The translations under genes and the position numbers were made by a program. Source: Flavobacterium sp. (GTDB lineage Bacteria > Bacteroidota > Bacteroidia > Flavobacteriales > Flavobacteriaceae). Taken from it: a stretch of DNA of 64,000 nucleotides. Positions within the stretch are counted from its first letter, which is position 1, and the number at the start of each line of letters is the position of its first letter. Location of the stretch: assembly GCA_014379405.1 (NCBI GenBank), contig JACMLU010000010.1, positions 186,001 to 250,000 of the forward strand, in the 5' to 3' direction. The notes below the pieces were generated by a model. It was not told the origin of the DNA. It ran no database searches and saw only the letters and a program-made list of their open reading frames with translations. Positions 18,401-26,059 of this stretch are shown here, piece after piece.

Positions 18401-19033
18401 ATGAATATAAAAATAAAAAAGCTTTTAATTCCGATTATTTCTGTTCTGGCTTCTTTTGCGGTTTTGTTGCAATTTTATCTTATTATAGTTAATCGAGCCG
18501 ATTCAATTTCAGAAACTTTTGTACGTTTTTTTAGTTTTTTTACCATTCAAACTAATATTCTGGTAGCAGTAAGTTTTGGTTTTCTTTGGTTGCAGCCAAA
18601 ATCAAAAGCAGGAGTTTTCTTTTCGAATCCTAAAAATAGTACTGCAATTACTTTATATATAACTATTGTTGGATTGGTTTATAATGAAATCCTACGCTAT
18701 TTGTGGGCTCCAACGGGTTTGCAAAAAATAGCCGATGAAATTTTACATCTAATTGTTCCAGTATTGGTTTTGGCTTATTGGTATTTGTACGTTTCTCAAA
18801 ACAAATTAGCCTATAAAGTTATTCTTTCTTGGCTAGCTTTTCCTTTCGGATATTTAGTTTATATTTTAATTCGAGGTGCTATTGCAATGGAATATCCATA
18901 TCCCTTTCTGGAAGTTACAGCTTTAGGTTACAGCCAAGTTTTTATTAATTGTTTTATGATGCTGATTGCATTTTTGGTAATCGGTGTTTTGCTGATAGGA
19001 ATTTGTAAAATGAGAAATAAAAAAGCCAACTAG
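18401..19033 (+). CDS. Pr6Pr family membrane protein
   Basis: This 210-residue protein has six hydrophobic segments and few charged residues in them. The segment FFSFFTIQTNILVAVSF and the HLIVPVLVLAYW region match the Pr6Pr family (predicted six-TM, related to FAR-17a/AIG1-like proteins), whose function is unknown. The stop codon lies within the left arm of a palindromic terminator. Upstream, a TTG followed 18 bp later by TAAATTTA resembles a Bacteroidota promoter. Confidence 0.85.
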   Translation: MNIKIKKLLIPIISVLASFAVLLQFYLIIVNRADSISETFVRFFSFFTIQTNILVAVSFGFLWLQPKSKAGVFFSNPKNSTAITLYITIVGLVYNEILRYLWAPTGLQKIADEILHLIVPVLVLAYWYLYVSQNKLAYKVILSWLAFPFGYLVYILIRGAIAMEYPYPFLEVTALGYSQVFINCFMMLIAFLVIGVLLIGICKMRNKKAN

Positions 19034-19053
19034 GAATTTTTTCTAGTTGGCTT
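19023..19053. terminator. Bidirectional terminator hairpin
   Basis: A perfect 11-bp stem (AAGCCAACTAG / CTAGTTGGCTT) with a 9-base loop overlaps the stop codon of the Pr6Pr gene. On the minus strand it is followed by a T-rich tract, so it best serves the convergent gene ending at 19074. Confidence 0.8.
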
Positions 19054-19073
19054 CTCGTTAATTAAAATTGATT

Positions 19074-19439
19074 TTACTCGTCTAATTTTATATTCCCCCT
19101 GTCTTCGTGATTATCGGGATCCGAATTGGGATATCTGTGTGCCGTAATATCCGAGTTGTGGTCTTTGTTTTCAATCATTCTTTGGGTTTCTTTATCCGTA
19201 AAGATTTCGATACTAGAACTCGGACTTTCTTTATCTTCACTATTGCTTTGTTCCGGATTGGCATCAACATTTCGAGCCCTGTGAACAATCTTTTGACCTC
19301 CGCTACTGTTGGTTTCTACTTCTGCTACAAGTTTTGTTGCTGTAGGATCATGATTTTCAGGAAGATTTTCGGTGCTGAATTCTTCCGAGGTATTTTGCTT
19401 ATTGTTCATCTTTTTTGAACCTAAATCAGTATTTTCCAT
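19074..19439 (-). CDS. Hypothetical acidic, disordered protein
   Basis: This 121-residue protein has no recognisable domain. It is rich in Asp, Glu, Asn and Ser, has no hydrophobic core, signal peptide or membrane segment, and is probably intrinsically disordered. A second in-frame ATG at residue 11 (MNNKQNTSEE) is an alternative start. The codon pattern looks like a real gene, and a palindromic terminator follows. Such short hydrophilic proteins in Flavobacteria are sometimes stress-related; nothing here proves that. Confidence 0.6.
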   Translation of the reverse strand: MENTDLGSKKMNNKQNTSEEFSTENLPENHDPTATKLVAEVETNSSGGQKIVHRARNVDANPEQSNSEDKESPSSSIEIFTDKETQRMIENKDHNSDITAHRYPNSDPDNHEDRGNIKLDE

Positions 19440-19580
19440 AGTGCTTGTTTTAGTATTTATAGTGTCAACTTTTATAAAGATATTCTATTTGGCTATGGTA
19501 ATTCAATCATTTAACATAGCTTTTGGTTTGTGATAATGAATTGTATCGCCGTTCTATTTTAAATGTTACTAAAACAAAAC

Positions 19581-19588
19581 TATCTTTG
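19581..19588 (+). promoter_or_regulatory. Candidate -7 element for the pseudouridine synthase gene
   Basis: TATCTTTG matches TAnnTTTG. It lies 22 bp before ATG 19611 and after the earlier in-frame ATG at 19563, so it supports the later start. Confidence 0.55.
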
Positions 19589-19610
19589 CGTTCACAAAAT
19601 TAAAGTTCAA

Positions 19611-20180
19611 ATGTCGCACCGCCATTTCATCCTCCACAAGCCATACGGTTACTTAAGTCAATTTATATATGAATTGAAACGAAAGAAGAAACTCTTGGGC
19701 GAATTGCACGATTTTCCAGCAGGAACTATGGCTATTGGTCGTCTTGACGAGGATTCGGAAGGCTTGTTATTGCTTACCACCGACGGGAAAATGAGTGAAA
19801 TTGTCCGAAGCAAAAAAGTCGACAAGGAATATTACGTTCAAGTCGACGGTATTATCACGCAAGAAGCCATTGATGAAATCAAAATGGGAGTAGAAATAGG
19901 TTTCAATGGCACGAAATACATTACTAAACCCTGTGAGTCTTTTATAGTAAATGAAATTCCGGCTTTTGGCCCCAGAGGAAAAAAAATCAGGGATGAACGT
20001 CACGGACCAACTTCTTGGGCTTCTATAACAGTCAACGAGGGGAAGTTTCGTCAAGTTCGTAAAATGACGGCAGCAGTTGGTTTTCCAACTCTGCGTTTAG
20101 TGAGAGTTCGAATAGGAAACGTATATTTGAATAATGTGCAAGCGGGAGAAGTGAGAGAAGTTATGAATTTTGAGTTATGA
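19611..20180 (+). CDS. rRNA pseudouridine synthase, RluE-like
   Basis: This is a 189-residue small pseudouridine synthase of the RsuA/RluE group without an S4 domain. It begins HRHFILHKPYGYLSQF and has the catalytic motif AIGRLDEDSEGLLLLT with the nucleophilic Asp. ITVNEGKFRQVRKMTAAVGFPTLRL (about residues 150-175) is the conserved closing motif. The likely target is 23S rRNA U2457, by similarity to RluE. An earlier ATG at 19563 lies upstream of the candidate -7 element and adds an unrelated leader, so ATG 19611 is chosen. Confidence 0.9.
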   Translation: MSHRHFILHKPYGYLSQFIYELKRKKKLLGELHDFPAGTMAIGRLDEDSEGLLLLTTDGKMSEIVRSKKVDKEYYVQVDGIITQEAIDEIKMGVEIGFNGTKYITKPCESFIVNEIPAFGPRGKKIRDERHGPTSWASITVNEGKFRQVRKMTAAVGFPTLRLVRVRIGNVYLNNVQAGEVREVMNFEL

Positions 20181-20249
20181 GTTATGAATTGTCGTGTTTA
20201 TAATTTTCAATTAAACGAATATACAAATCACAGAATAAACAAATAAACT

Positions 20250-20705
20250 ATGTTAAACATCGTTTTAGTAGAACCCGAAATCCCCAACAACACTGGAAAT
20301 ATTGGCCGTTTGTGTGTGGGCACCGAAAGTCGTTTGCACCTGATTCATCCATTTGGATTTGTCATTAATGACAAAAACCTGAAACGATCCGGACTCGATT
20401 ATTGGGTACATCTCGATGTGACCGAATATCAAAACATAGAGGAATGGATTGCAAAAATACCAGACTTATCGCGCGTTTTCCTGATGAGTTCCCACGCCGA
20501 AAAATCCTATTTGGAAAACAATTTTCAGGATGGAGATTGGTTGGTTTTCGGAAAAGAAAGCGTTGGTTTGAGCGAAGCAGTTTTGGCTCGTTTCGAAAAT
20601 CATTTGACTATCCCGATGTCGAATTTGATTAGAAGTTTTAATATTGCCAATTCGGTTGCGTTTGTCGTTGGTGAAGCAAAAAGGCAGATTGGGAATAAGA
20701 TTTAA
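20250..20705 (+). CDS. trmL: tRNA (cytidine/uridine-34-2'-O)-methyltransferase
   Basis: This 151-residue SPOUT methyltransferase begins LNIVLVEPEIPNNTGNIGRL, the family signature, and has HPFGFVINDKNLKRSGLDYW and LVFGKESVGLS. The C-terminal knot segment IPMSNLIRSFNIANSVAFV binds S-adenosylmethionine. It methylates the ribose of the wobble base in certain leucine tRNAs. It follows the pseudouridine synthase by 69 bp, so two RNA-modification genes lie together, and it ends at a strong bidirectional terminator. Confidence 0.93.
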   Translation: MLNIVLVEPEIPNNTGNIGRLCVGTESRLHLIHPFGFVINDKNLKRSGLDYWVHLDVTEYQNIEEWIAKIPDLSRVFLMSSHAEKSYLENNFQDGDWLVFGKESVGLSEAVLARFENHLTIPMSNLIRSFNIANSVAFVVGEAKRQIGNKI

Positions 20706-20738
20706 AGTATGTAAATTCTGGTAACATAATCAAATAAA

Positions 20739-20771
20739 AAAATGAGGAAGCTGGTTCGGCTTCCTCATTTT
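20739..20771. terminator. Bidirectional terminator between trmL and a lipoprotein gene
   Basis: A perfect 13-bp stem (AAAATGAGGAAGC / GCTTCCTCATTTT) with a 7-base loop has A/T runs on both flanks. It lies between convergent genes. Confidence 0.9.
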
Positions 20772-20775
20772 CAAT

Positions 20776-21633
20776 TTAATTTTGAGTAACAAAACCACTT
20801 AGTGTTACATAAGTATTTCCCGTTGTGGCATCATGATAGATGTTGTATTTTGTTGGATAATTTCCAGCTTTTGCAAAAAGTTCCGGTTGGGAATAATCCA
20901 TACTAAAATCGACATTGGAAAGCAGATAGTCCAAAGTAATCATTGGTTCAACAAAAATTAATTTTCCATTATAAGAACCGTAAATCATAATTTTAGAAAA
21001 AGGCAAATAAGGCCCCAAGTTGTTTGGCAACCAGTGTTTTCCCATTTGAGGCTCGGCAGTTGCTGGACCTGGAGGAGTTCCATAATCTGCCGGCATATAA
21101 CCCATTGGAGGATAGAGATTAAAAGCGGCATCTGTTTCTGGTGACCATGCAGGAATTGCCATTTGTTCTTCGACCGATATCATATAAAAATGTATGTCAA
21201 AATGAGGTACATCAAAAACGCCTTGAGGCACATGTCCATTTGGATTCCAGTTGAGCCCAATGTGATCAAAAGGAGTTGATTGTTTAGCTTTAAGATGTAA
21301 TGGGACAACAATTGTTTTATGATCAGGAGGAATAGTCTTATTGTTTTCTGTTGTCAGATTTTTGAAAGCCTCAGGAGTTATTTCGAGACCTATTTCACTA
21401 GGGAGACCATTTTTTTGATTCAAGCTAATCCAAGAACGTACTTTTCCGTAACCAAGAGCAACTTGTGGGCCTTTAAACACATTAACTTTGTCAGAACTCA
21501 TCTTCGCTGTAAACGACAAGGGAGCGCTTTCTTGCAAATCATTATTTACCATTTCGTCCTGACTGCAAGAAAATAGGAACAATAGGGACCCCAACACAAT
21601 AATTTTTTTCGGCATTCTAAACAAATTTTCCAT
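20776..21633 (-). CDS. Lipoprotein with DUF5602/TTHB210-like domain
   Basis: This 285-residue protein has a type II signal peptide with lipobox FLFSC (Cys at residue 23 or 17 by start choice), so it should be lipid-anchored. A second ATG at residue 7 (MPKKIIVLG) is an equally good start. The mature domain has a His-rich strand VPHFDIHFYMIS, then MGYMPADYGTPPGP and GKHWLPNNLGPYLP. This pattern resembles TTHB210-like DUF5602 proteins of unknown function. The His cluster could bind a metal or ligand. It is a single gene between trmL and btuD, convergent with trmL. Confidence 0.6.
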   Translation of the reverse strand: MENLFRMPKKIIVLGSLLFLFSCSQDEMVNNDLQESAPLSFTAKMSSDKVNVFKGPQVALGYGKVRSWISLNQKNGLPSEIGLEITPEAFKNLTTENNKTIPPDHKTIVVPLHLKAKQSTPFDHIGLNWNPNGHVPQGVFDVPHFDIHFYMISVEEQMAIPAWSPETDAAFNLYPPMGYMPADYGTPPGPATAEPQMGKHWLPNNLGPYLPFSKIMIYGSYNGKLIFVEPMITLDYLLSNVDFSMDYSQPELFAKAGNYPTKYNIYHDATTGNTYVTLSGFVTQN

Positions 21634-21846
21634 AATTAAAAAGTTTTAAAGATTGTTTTTTAATAATGTAGATAAGTTAAGATTTGGGAAAAAAATAGGA
21701 GAGTAAAAATACAATAATTTTTTTAATCAATTGACAGTCAGTTTGTAAAAAAAATATATAAAAAATTTTGTAATTTTATTTGTTAAAAAAAGACAAAGGA
21801 ATTTAATGTGAAAAAATGGTATAATTCGAAGCTATTTATAATACTG

Positions 21847-22629
21847 CTATGTGAAAAAGAATCTTCCCTTTTCGCTGTCAAAAACAATATGTTCGTCTTT
21901 GAACAAAGTGTTGAAACTTCCTTTCATAATCAAATTACAAGGTTGGTCTTGCACAGTGGTTTCTGGAGTCATAATAATCATTTCATCGCTCAATTGAATC
22001 GCCATATCGATGTCGTGAGTCGAAAAGAGAATGCACTTTCCCGTTTCTTGGGTTAGTTTTTTTAAAAGTCTTAACAGAGCAGCTTTGTGCAACAAATCCA
22101 AATGAGTAGTTGGTTCGTCAAGAATTATCAAAGGAGTGTCTTGTGCCAAAGCTCTTGCAATCAAGACAATTTGCAATTGACCATCGCTGATTTCGTAATG
22201 TTTTTTTTGTATCAAATGACCGATTTGTGTCAGTTCGATGGCTTCATTAATTTTACTAATATCATTCTCGGTTAATTTTCCAATCCAATTCGTATAAGGC
22301 TGTCTTCCTAATGCGATGAGTTCCCAAACGGTCAAGTTGCTTGGAGGTAACTTTTCGGTTAAAACAACACTTAAATTTTGTGCCAAGGTTAAAGCATCCA
22401 ATTCGTGAATGTTCTTTTCATTAAGTAAAACAGTTCCTGAAAGTGGTTTTTGGATTCCCGTAATGGTTCTTAAAAGAGTTGATTTCCCAATGCCATTGGC
22501 ACCAATTAAAGCGATTAGTTTTCCTTCCTGTAAATTCAAGTTAAGATTTTTGGCAATAGTTGTTGTTGCGCTTTTGGTTTTGTAGCCAATGCTTAAATTT
22601 GAAGTCGAAAGGATATTTTTATTGTTCAT
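21847..22629 (-). CDS. btuD: Vitamin B12 ABC transporter ATP-binding protein
   Basis: This 260-residue ATPase of the FecE/BtuD type energises cobalamin import. Walker A is GANGIGKST (residues 43-51), the signature motif is the variant ISDGQ (usual LSGGQ), and Walker B is LIILDEPTTHLDL followed by the switch His in STHDIDMA. It is separated from btuC by about 750 bp that hold a GxxExxY gene and repeats. A TATGTTTG on the minus strand at 22712-22719 could give it its own promoter. Assignment to B12 rather than heme or siderophore rests on the riboswitch-controlled receptor next door. Confidence 0.85.
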   Translation of the reverse strand: MNNKNILSTSNLSIGYKTKSATTTIAKNLNLNLQEGKLIALIGANGIGKSTLLRTITGIQKPLSGTVLLNEKNIHELDALTLAQNLSVVLTEKLPPSNLTVWELIALGRQPYTNWIGKLTENDISKINEAIELTQIGHLIQKKHYEISDGQLQIVLIARALAQDTPLIILDEPTTHLDLLHKAALLRLLKKLTQETGKCILFSTHDIDMAIQLSDEMIIMTPETTVQDQPCNLIMKGSFNTLFKDEHIVFDSEKGRFFFT

Positions 22630-22645
22630 TATTTACAAGTTAATG

Positions 22646-22669
22646 TTTTTTAAACGCATAGAATCATAG
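22646..22669 (+). repeat. TTTTTAAACGCATAGA repeat, copy 1
   Basis: The copy reads TTTTTTAAACGCATAGAATC and ends in ATAG. It lies just upstream of the btuD start, in direct orientation with copy 2. Confidence 0.75.
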
Positions 22670-22729
22670 TTGTCTGGAATCTATAAAAGAGTTTATAGTT
22701 GAAACTCGTTTCAAACATAGAGAAATTGT

Positions 22730-23143
22730 TTATTTTTCGGGTAAGTTTTTAAAATATTCGTTTACAAAAGTTTTCTGCCCATCTTTAAAAATATTGAAAC
22801 AATTGAAATTTATCAAAATGCCTTTTGGCGCTTTTAAAAGTTTCATATAGGTAAGAAGTTGAGCTTCAAATATAGGATTTGGTTGTAATACGGATTTTAA
22901 TTCTACAACTAAACAATTTTCAATAAATAAATCACATTTAAAATCTAATTTTAGTTCTTTCGTTTTATAAACTAAAGGAACTTTCATCTCTGTAGAAAAG
23001 TTTATTTTTCTATGAACTAATTCTTCTTTCATACACTGATGATAAACACTTTCGAGTAAACCTCTACCCATTATTTTATGCACTTCAATAGCAGAGCCAA
23101 TAACTTCATAAGTTAACTCGTCTAAATATTTTTGTGTTATCAT
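22730..23143 (-). CDS. GxxExxY protein (PD-(D/E)XK-like)
   Basis: This 137-residue protein carries the name-giving motif in MGRGLLESVYHQCM (G-L-L-E-S-V-Y). The segment LDFKCDLFIENCLVVELKSV supplies the D and ExK of the PD-(D/E)XK nuclease superfamily. It ends with GILINFNCFNIFKDG, typical of the family. The biological role is unknown. It is inserted between btuC and btuD, flanked by four copies of a 23-bp dispersed repeat, and is unrelated to B12 uptake. The reading frame is complete with all motif residues, so it may be functional. Confidence 0.88.
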   Translation of the reverse strand: MITQKYLDELTYEVIGSAIEVHKIMGRGLLESVYHQCMKEELVHRKINFSTEMKVPLVYKTKELKLDFKCDLFIENCLVVELKSVLQPNPIFEAQLLTYMKLLKAPKGILINFNCFNIFKDGQKTFVNEYFKNLPEK

Positions 23144-23157
23144 AGTGGTTTTTTTAA

Positions 23158-23179
23158 TTTTAAACGCATAGATTCATAG
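23158..23179 (+). repeat. AAACGCATAGA repeat, copy 2
   Basis: TTTTAAACGCATAGATTCAT followed by AG lies 14 bp upstream of the GxxExxY start. It has the same orientation as copy 1. Confidence 0.75.
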
Positions 23180-23295
23180 AAAAAAGATTTTGATAGGCCA
23201 ATTGCTTCGCCCGTTCGCTAACGCTCGGGTCATGGATTTTCGCATAGAATATGTGTTCTGAAATAAAGTGAAACGTCTTTTACTCTCTATAAAAA

Positions 23296-23318
23296 CTATG
23301 TTTCTATGCGTTTAAAAA
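23296..23318 (-). repeat. AAACGCATAGA repeat, copy 3 (inverted)
   Basis: The plus strand reads CTATGTTTCTATGCGTTTAA followed by AAA, which is the inverse of copies 1 and 2. Confidence 0.75.
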
Positions 23319-23358
23319 AATATAAGTTTAATTACTTCAACGTTAAATTTAATGAAAA

Positions 23359-23382
23359 CTATGTTTCTATGCGTTTAAAAAA
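23359..23382 (-). repeat. AAACGCATAGA repeat, copy 4 (inverted)
   Basis: This copy is nearly identical to copy 3 and directly abuts the btuC stop codon. Inverted with respect to copies 1 and 2, it closes the interrupted interval. Confidence 0.75.
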
Positions 23383-24414
23383 TTAGTTCATCATTTTGCG
23401 TTTTCGAATTAACAACCAAATTACGATTGGCGCACCAAACATAGAAGTTACTGCATTTATTGGTAAAGTAATATCACTTCCCGGAAGTTGCGAAATACTA
23501 TCACAAATAAGCATAATAATGGCTCCCAAAAGCAAAGTACTCCAAAATAAAATAGTATGATTACTCGTTTGAAAAATTAACTTGGCGATATGTGGCACGG
23601 CCAATCCAATAAAGGCAATTGGTCCTGCAAAAGCCGTTATGCTTCCCGTCAAAAGACTAGTGGCCATTATGATAAACAATCGCGTTTTTTTGTAATTCAT
23701 TCCCAAACTTCTTGCATAGTTTTCTCCTAAAAGTAAAGCATTCAAAGGTTTGATACTGACTAGACTTAGAAGCAAACCAATGAATAGGCAAATGGATAAA
23801 ATTACAATCGATGACCAAGACAAATTACCCAGATTTCCCAAAGACCAAAAAGTAAATTTTTGCAATTGTTCAGCCGTGCTAAAATAGGTTAAGGTTCCAA
23901 CAATGGCACTGGTTAAACTTCCAAACATCAAGCCGATAATCAAGATGGCCATTGTGTCACGCAATCTTTGGGAAACCGCTAAAACCGCCAATAAAACCAA
24001 GAAACTTCCCAAACTTGAGGCTAAGATAATTCCATAGGAAGAAAGTAAAAACGAAGCTAAAAATGGGGGTAAAAACCCAGCTCCCAGAATAATAGTTGCC
24101 ACGCCCAAACTCGCACCAGAACTTAATCCCAAAACATCGGGGCCAGCCAATGGATTTCTGAACAAAGTTTGCATCAATAATCCGCTGATAGATAATCCCA
24201 TTCCAACGAGAATGGCTGTGATAGCTTTCGGAAGGCGGTAATTGATGATGATGTAATCCCAAGTTTCCTTGCTTGAATTTCCTCCTGTCAGGCTGTAGAA
24301 AACGTCTTTTATAGGAATAGAAACCGAACCCAAACTGATATTCAACAGCAATAGCAATATTAATGACAATGTCAAAAGGGTGAATAATGCAATATTTCGA
24401 TTGGTGTTGGTCAA
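23383..24414 (-). CDS. btuC: Vitamin B12 ABC transporter permease
   Basis: This 343-residue FecCD-type permease has about ten membrane helices. Family landmarks are PKAITAILVGMGLSISGLLMQ, RNPLAGPDVLGLSSGASLG, GGSLTSAI-like (FGSLTSAIVG), the coupling region with ARSLGMNYKKTR, and GPIAFIGLAVPHIAKL. It forms the import channel for cobalamin with BtuD and takes substrate from BtuF. Its start is one base after the btuF stop, so the two are co-transcribed. The stop abuts a dispersed repeat. Confidence 0.88.
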   Translation of the reverse strand: MTNTNRNIALFTLLTLSLILLLLLNISLGSVSIPIKDVFYSLTGGNSSKETWDYIIINYRLPKAITAILVGMGLSISGLLMQTLFRNPLAGPDVLGLSSGASLGVATIILGAGFLPPFLASFLLSSYGIILASSLGSFLVLLAVLAVSQRLRDTMAILIIGLMFGSLTSAIVGTLTYFSTAEQLQKFTFWSLGNLGNLSWSSIVILSICLFIGLLLSLVSIKPLNALLLGENYARSLGMNYKKTRLFIIMATSLLTGSITAFAGPIAFIGLAVPHIAKLIFQTSNHTILFWSTLLLGAIIMLICDSISQLPGSDITLPINAVTSMFGAPIVIWLLIRKRKMMN

Positions 24415-24415
24415 T

Positions 24416-25558
24416 TTATTCTAATTTCTGAAAGAAAAAAAGTTTGTGATTTGGCAATAATTCTGGATGGAAAATCTTAATTAAATCTTTCAAAACCCAG
24501 TCGGGGCGAGTAGGAGACCATTCGAAATAAATGATGCCACCTTTTGCACCTTTGTTTACGGCATACGAATATACTTTTTTATTTTTAAATGAAGTAAATT
24601 GACTGTAATGCGGATTGTTATCGCTCATTTGTTTTAGGCTTGAAAAATCTCCAGGAGCAATCCAGAAATCGGAGTTTTGTGCTTTTTCTAGAATAACTTC
24701 AAAAGGCACTGATAAACTTCCAGTTCCTTTGGTTTCTGCCCATAAATACTGGGATTGGGCATCTTTTAAAAATAGTGCAGCCCAACTTTCGCCTTGCGGA
24801 ACGTACCATTGTTCTTGGTACATTGCGCCGCTCAAAACGGTTGGTTTAGTTGTTGCTTTTTTGGCTAATTCCAAAGTGGCATTGTATTCCTTTTTAATTT
24901 CTGAAAAGATAGAATTTGCTTTGGAATCCAATCCGTATAATGCACCAAAAAACTTAATCCATTCGGCTTTTCCCAATGGAGATTGCTCTGTCCAATCGCC
25001 ATTGAGCATTACTTTTAAACCGCTTTTTTGAAGATTGTCCAAAGTAGGATTACTGCTGTTCAAACCAAAACTCACGATTACATCGGGTTTCATATCGATT
25101 AAAACTTCGGTGTTCAAGTTTTCATTGACTCCAACCTCCCGAACTTTTCCGGCATCAATCCGTTTTCGAGTTTTAACAGAAGAAATATAATCAGTATTCG
25201 GGAAACCCACCAAAGTATTTTCGACACCCAATAATTCCAATGCTGGAATGTGTGTTGTTGAGGTTACGACAATCGATTTTAGGGGAATTGGGATAACCGT
25301 AAATTGTTTTAAACTATCTGGAATAATTCCGTTTTTTTCTTGAAGAATATAGGTAAAGTTTTCTTTGGCATTTGGCCAAGGGTTGGTGATTTTTAGGATT
25401 GAAAATCCTTTGTGTTTGTAGATTTCCAGTCCTTTGGCATATTGGATTTCATTTTTTGAAGAGGTAATTGTACTGCCAGAAAGACTATTGTTTTGTTTGC
25501 ATCCAGCAAAGGAAATCAGCAACAAAAACAGGATGATTCGTAAGGAAATAGATTTCAT
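24416..25558 (-). CDS. btuF: Vitamin B12-binding lipoprotein of ABC transporter
   Basis: This 380-residue substrate-binding protein has a lipobox (LLISFAGC) after a basic start, so it is lipid-anchored in the periplasm. The mature part has the helical-backbone fold of the FecB/BtuF class: VVTSTTHIPALELLGVENTL, then IDMKPDVIVSFGLNS, and PTVLSGAMYQEQWYVPQGES. The open frame extends upstream to 25612, but that would place the start on the -33 element of its own promoter. ATG 25558 (MKSISLRIILFLLL) gives a proper signal peptide and is chosen. It leads the btuFC transcript. Confidence 0.85.
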   Translation of the reverse strand: MKSISLRIILFLLLISFAGCKQNNSLSGSTITSSKNEIQYAKGLEIYKHKGFSILKITNPWPNAKENFTYILQEKNGIIPDSLKQFTVIPIPLKSIVVTSTTHIPALELLGVENTLVGFPNTDYISSVKTRKRIDAGKVREVGVNENLNTEVLIDMKPDVIVSFGLNSSNPTLDNLQKSGLKVMLNGDWTEQSPLGKAEWIKFFGALYGLDSKANSIFSEIKKEYNATLELAKKATTKPTVLSGAMYQEQWYVPQGESWAALFLKDAQSQYLWAETKGTGSLSVPFEVILEKAQNSDFWIAPGDFSSLKQMSDNNPHYSQFTSFKNKKVYSYAVNKGAKGGIIYFEWSPTRPDWVLKDLIKIFHPELLPNHKLFFFQKLE

Positions 25559-25580
25559 AAAAACACTTTTGAAAGAAGTG

Positions 25581-25612
25581 CAAAGGTATATGTATTCCTT
25601 TTTAAAAATCAA
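25581..25612 (-). promoter_or_regulatory. btuF promoter (-33 TTG, -7 TACCTTTG)
   Basis: On the minus strand TTG (25612-25610) is followed 21 bp later by TACCTTTG (25588-25581). This is a full Bacteroidota promoter consensus 23 bp before the btuF ATG. The leader is too short for a riboswitch. Confidence 0.75.
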
Positions 25613-25641
25613 TTTTATTTTTTTATTCGAATGTTAGAACC

Positions 25642-25649
25642 TACCTTTG
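25642..25649 (+). promoter_or_regulatory. -7 element for the riboswitch-btuB transcript
   Basis: TACCTTTG is identical to the divergent btuF -7 element and lies a few bases before the riboswitch aptamer. No TTG was seen at the usual distance. Confidence 0.6.
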
Positions 25650-25655
25650 CCGCCG

Positions 25656-25990
25656 TATTGAGGTTGCTGTTTTGTTTTTCGAAACCGCATTAAAAGGGAA
25701 GAGAGTGATTGAAGATTGCAGATTAACGATTTTTGATTTCAGATTTTAAATCCGAAATCATTATTCAAAATTCAAAATTCAAAAATCTCACGCTGTACCC
25801 GCAACTGTAAGCTATCAAGCTTGTTGTTATCTACAAAACCACTGTTTAGTAAGTGGGAAGTAGGAAGAGGGAAGTTGGAAGTTAAATACTTCTGACCTCT
25901 AACTTCGGACTTCTAACTTTGAATGGGAAGGTAAACAACAAGACGCAAGCCAGGAGACCTGCCTATTACATCGAGTATCAAACTTTCGGG
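25656..25990 (+). promoter_or_regulatory. Cobalamin riboswitch with expanded peripheral loops
   Basis: The core elements of an adenosylcobalamin-type aptamer are present in order: AGGTTGC (25661), AAAAGGGAAGAGAGTG (25692-25707), GCTGTACCCGCAACTGTAAG (25792-25811), CCACTG (25839), TGGGAAGG (25924-25931) and the B12 box AGCCAGGAGACCTGCC (25948-25963). It should sense B12 and repress btuB. Two peripheral regions, at about 25707-25787 and 25845-25921, are unusually long and built of low-complexity repeats (TTCAAAA three times; GGAAGTT/AACTTC arms). A weak hairpin with an A/T tail at about 26004-26040 could be the expression platform. Confidence 0.93.
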
Positions 25991-26059
25991 AAAAAAGGTT
26001 TGGGTATGGGTCATTCTATGCTTTTCTCCCATTTTTATTATTAAAAATGTTTTATTAAA

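Noticed and set aside
23205-23235. CCCGTTCGCTAACGCTCGGG as a tRNA-like or attachment site
   Set aside because: It forms only a small hairpin, with no tRNA fold and no integrase gene; it resembles a common flavobacterial intergenic repeat.
25707-25921. Repeats near the btu locus taken as a possible CRISPR array
   Set aside because: Units are short, unevenly spaced and inside a riboswitch, with no regular spacers and no cas genes.
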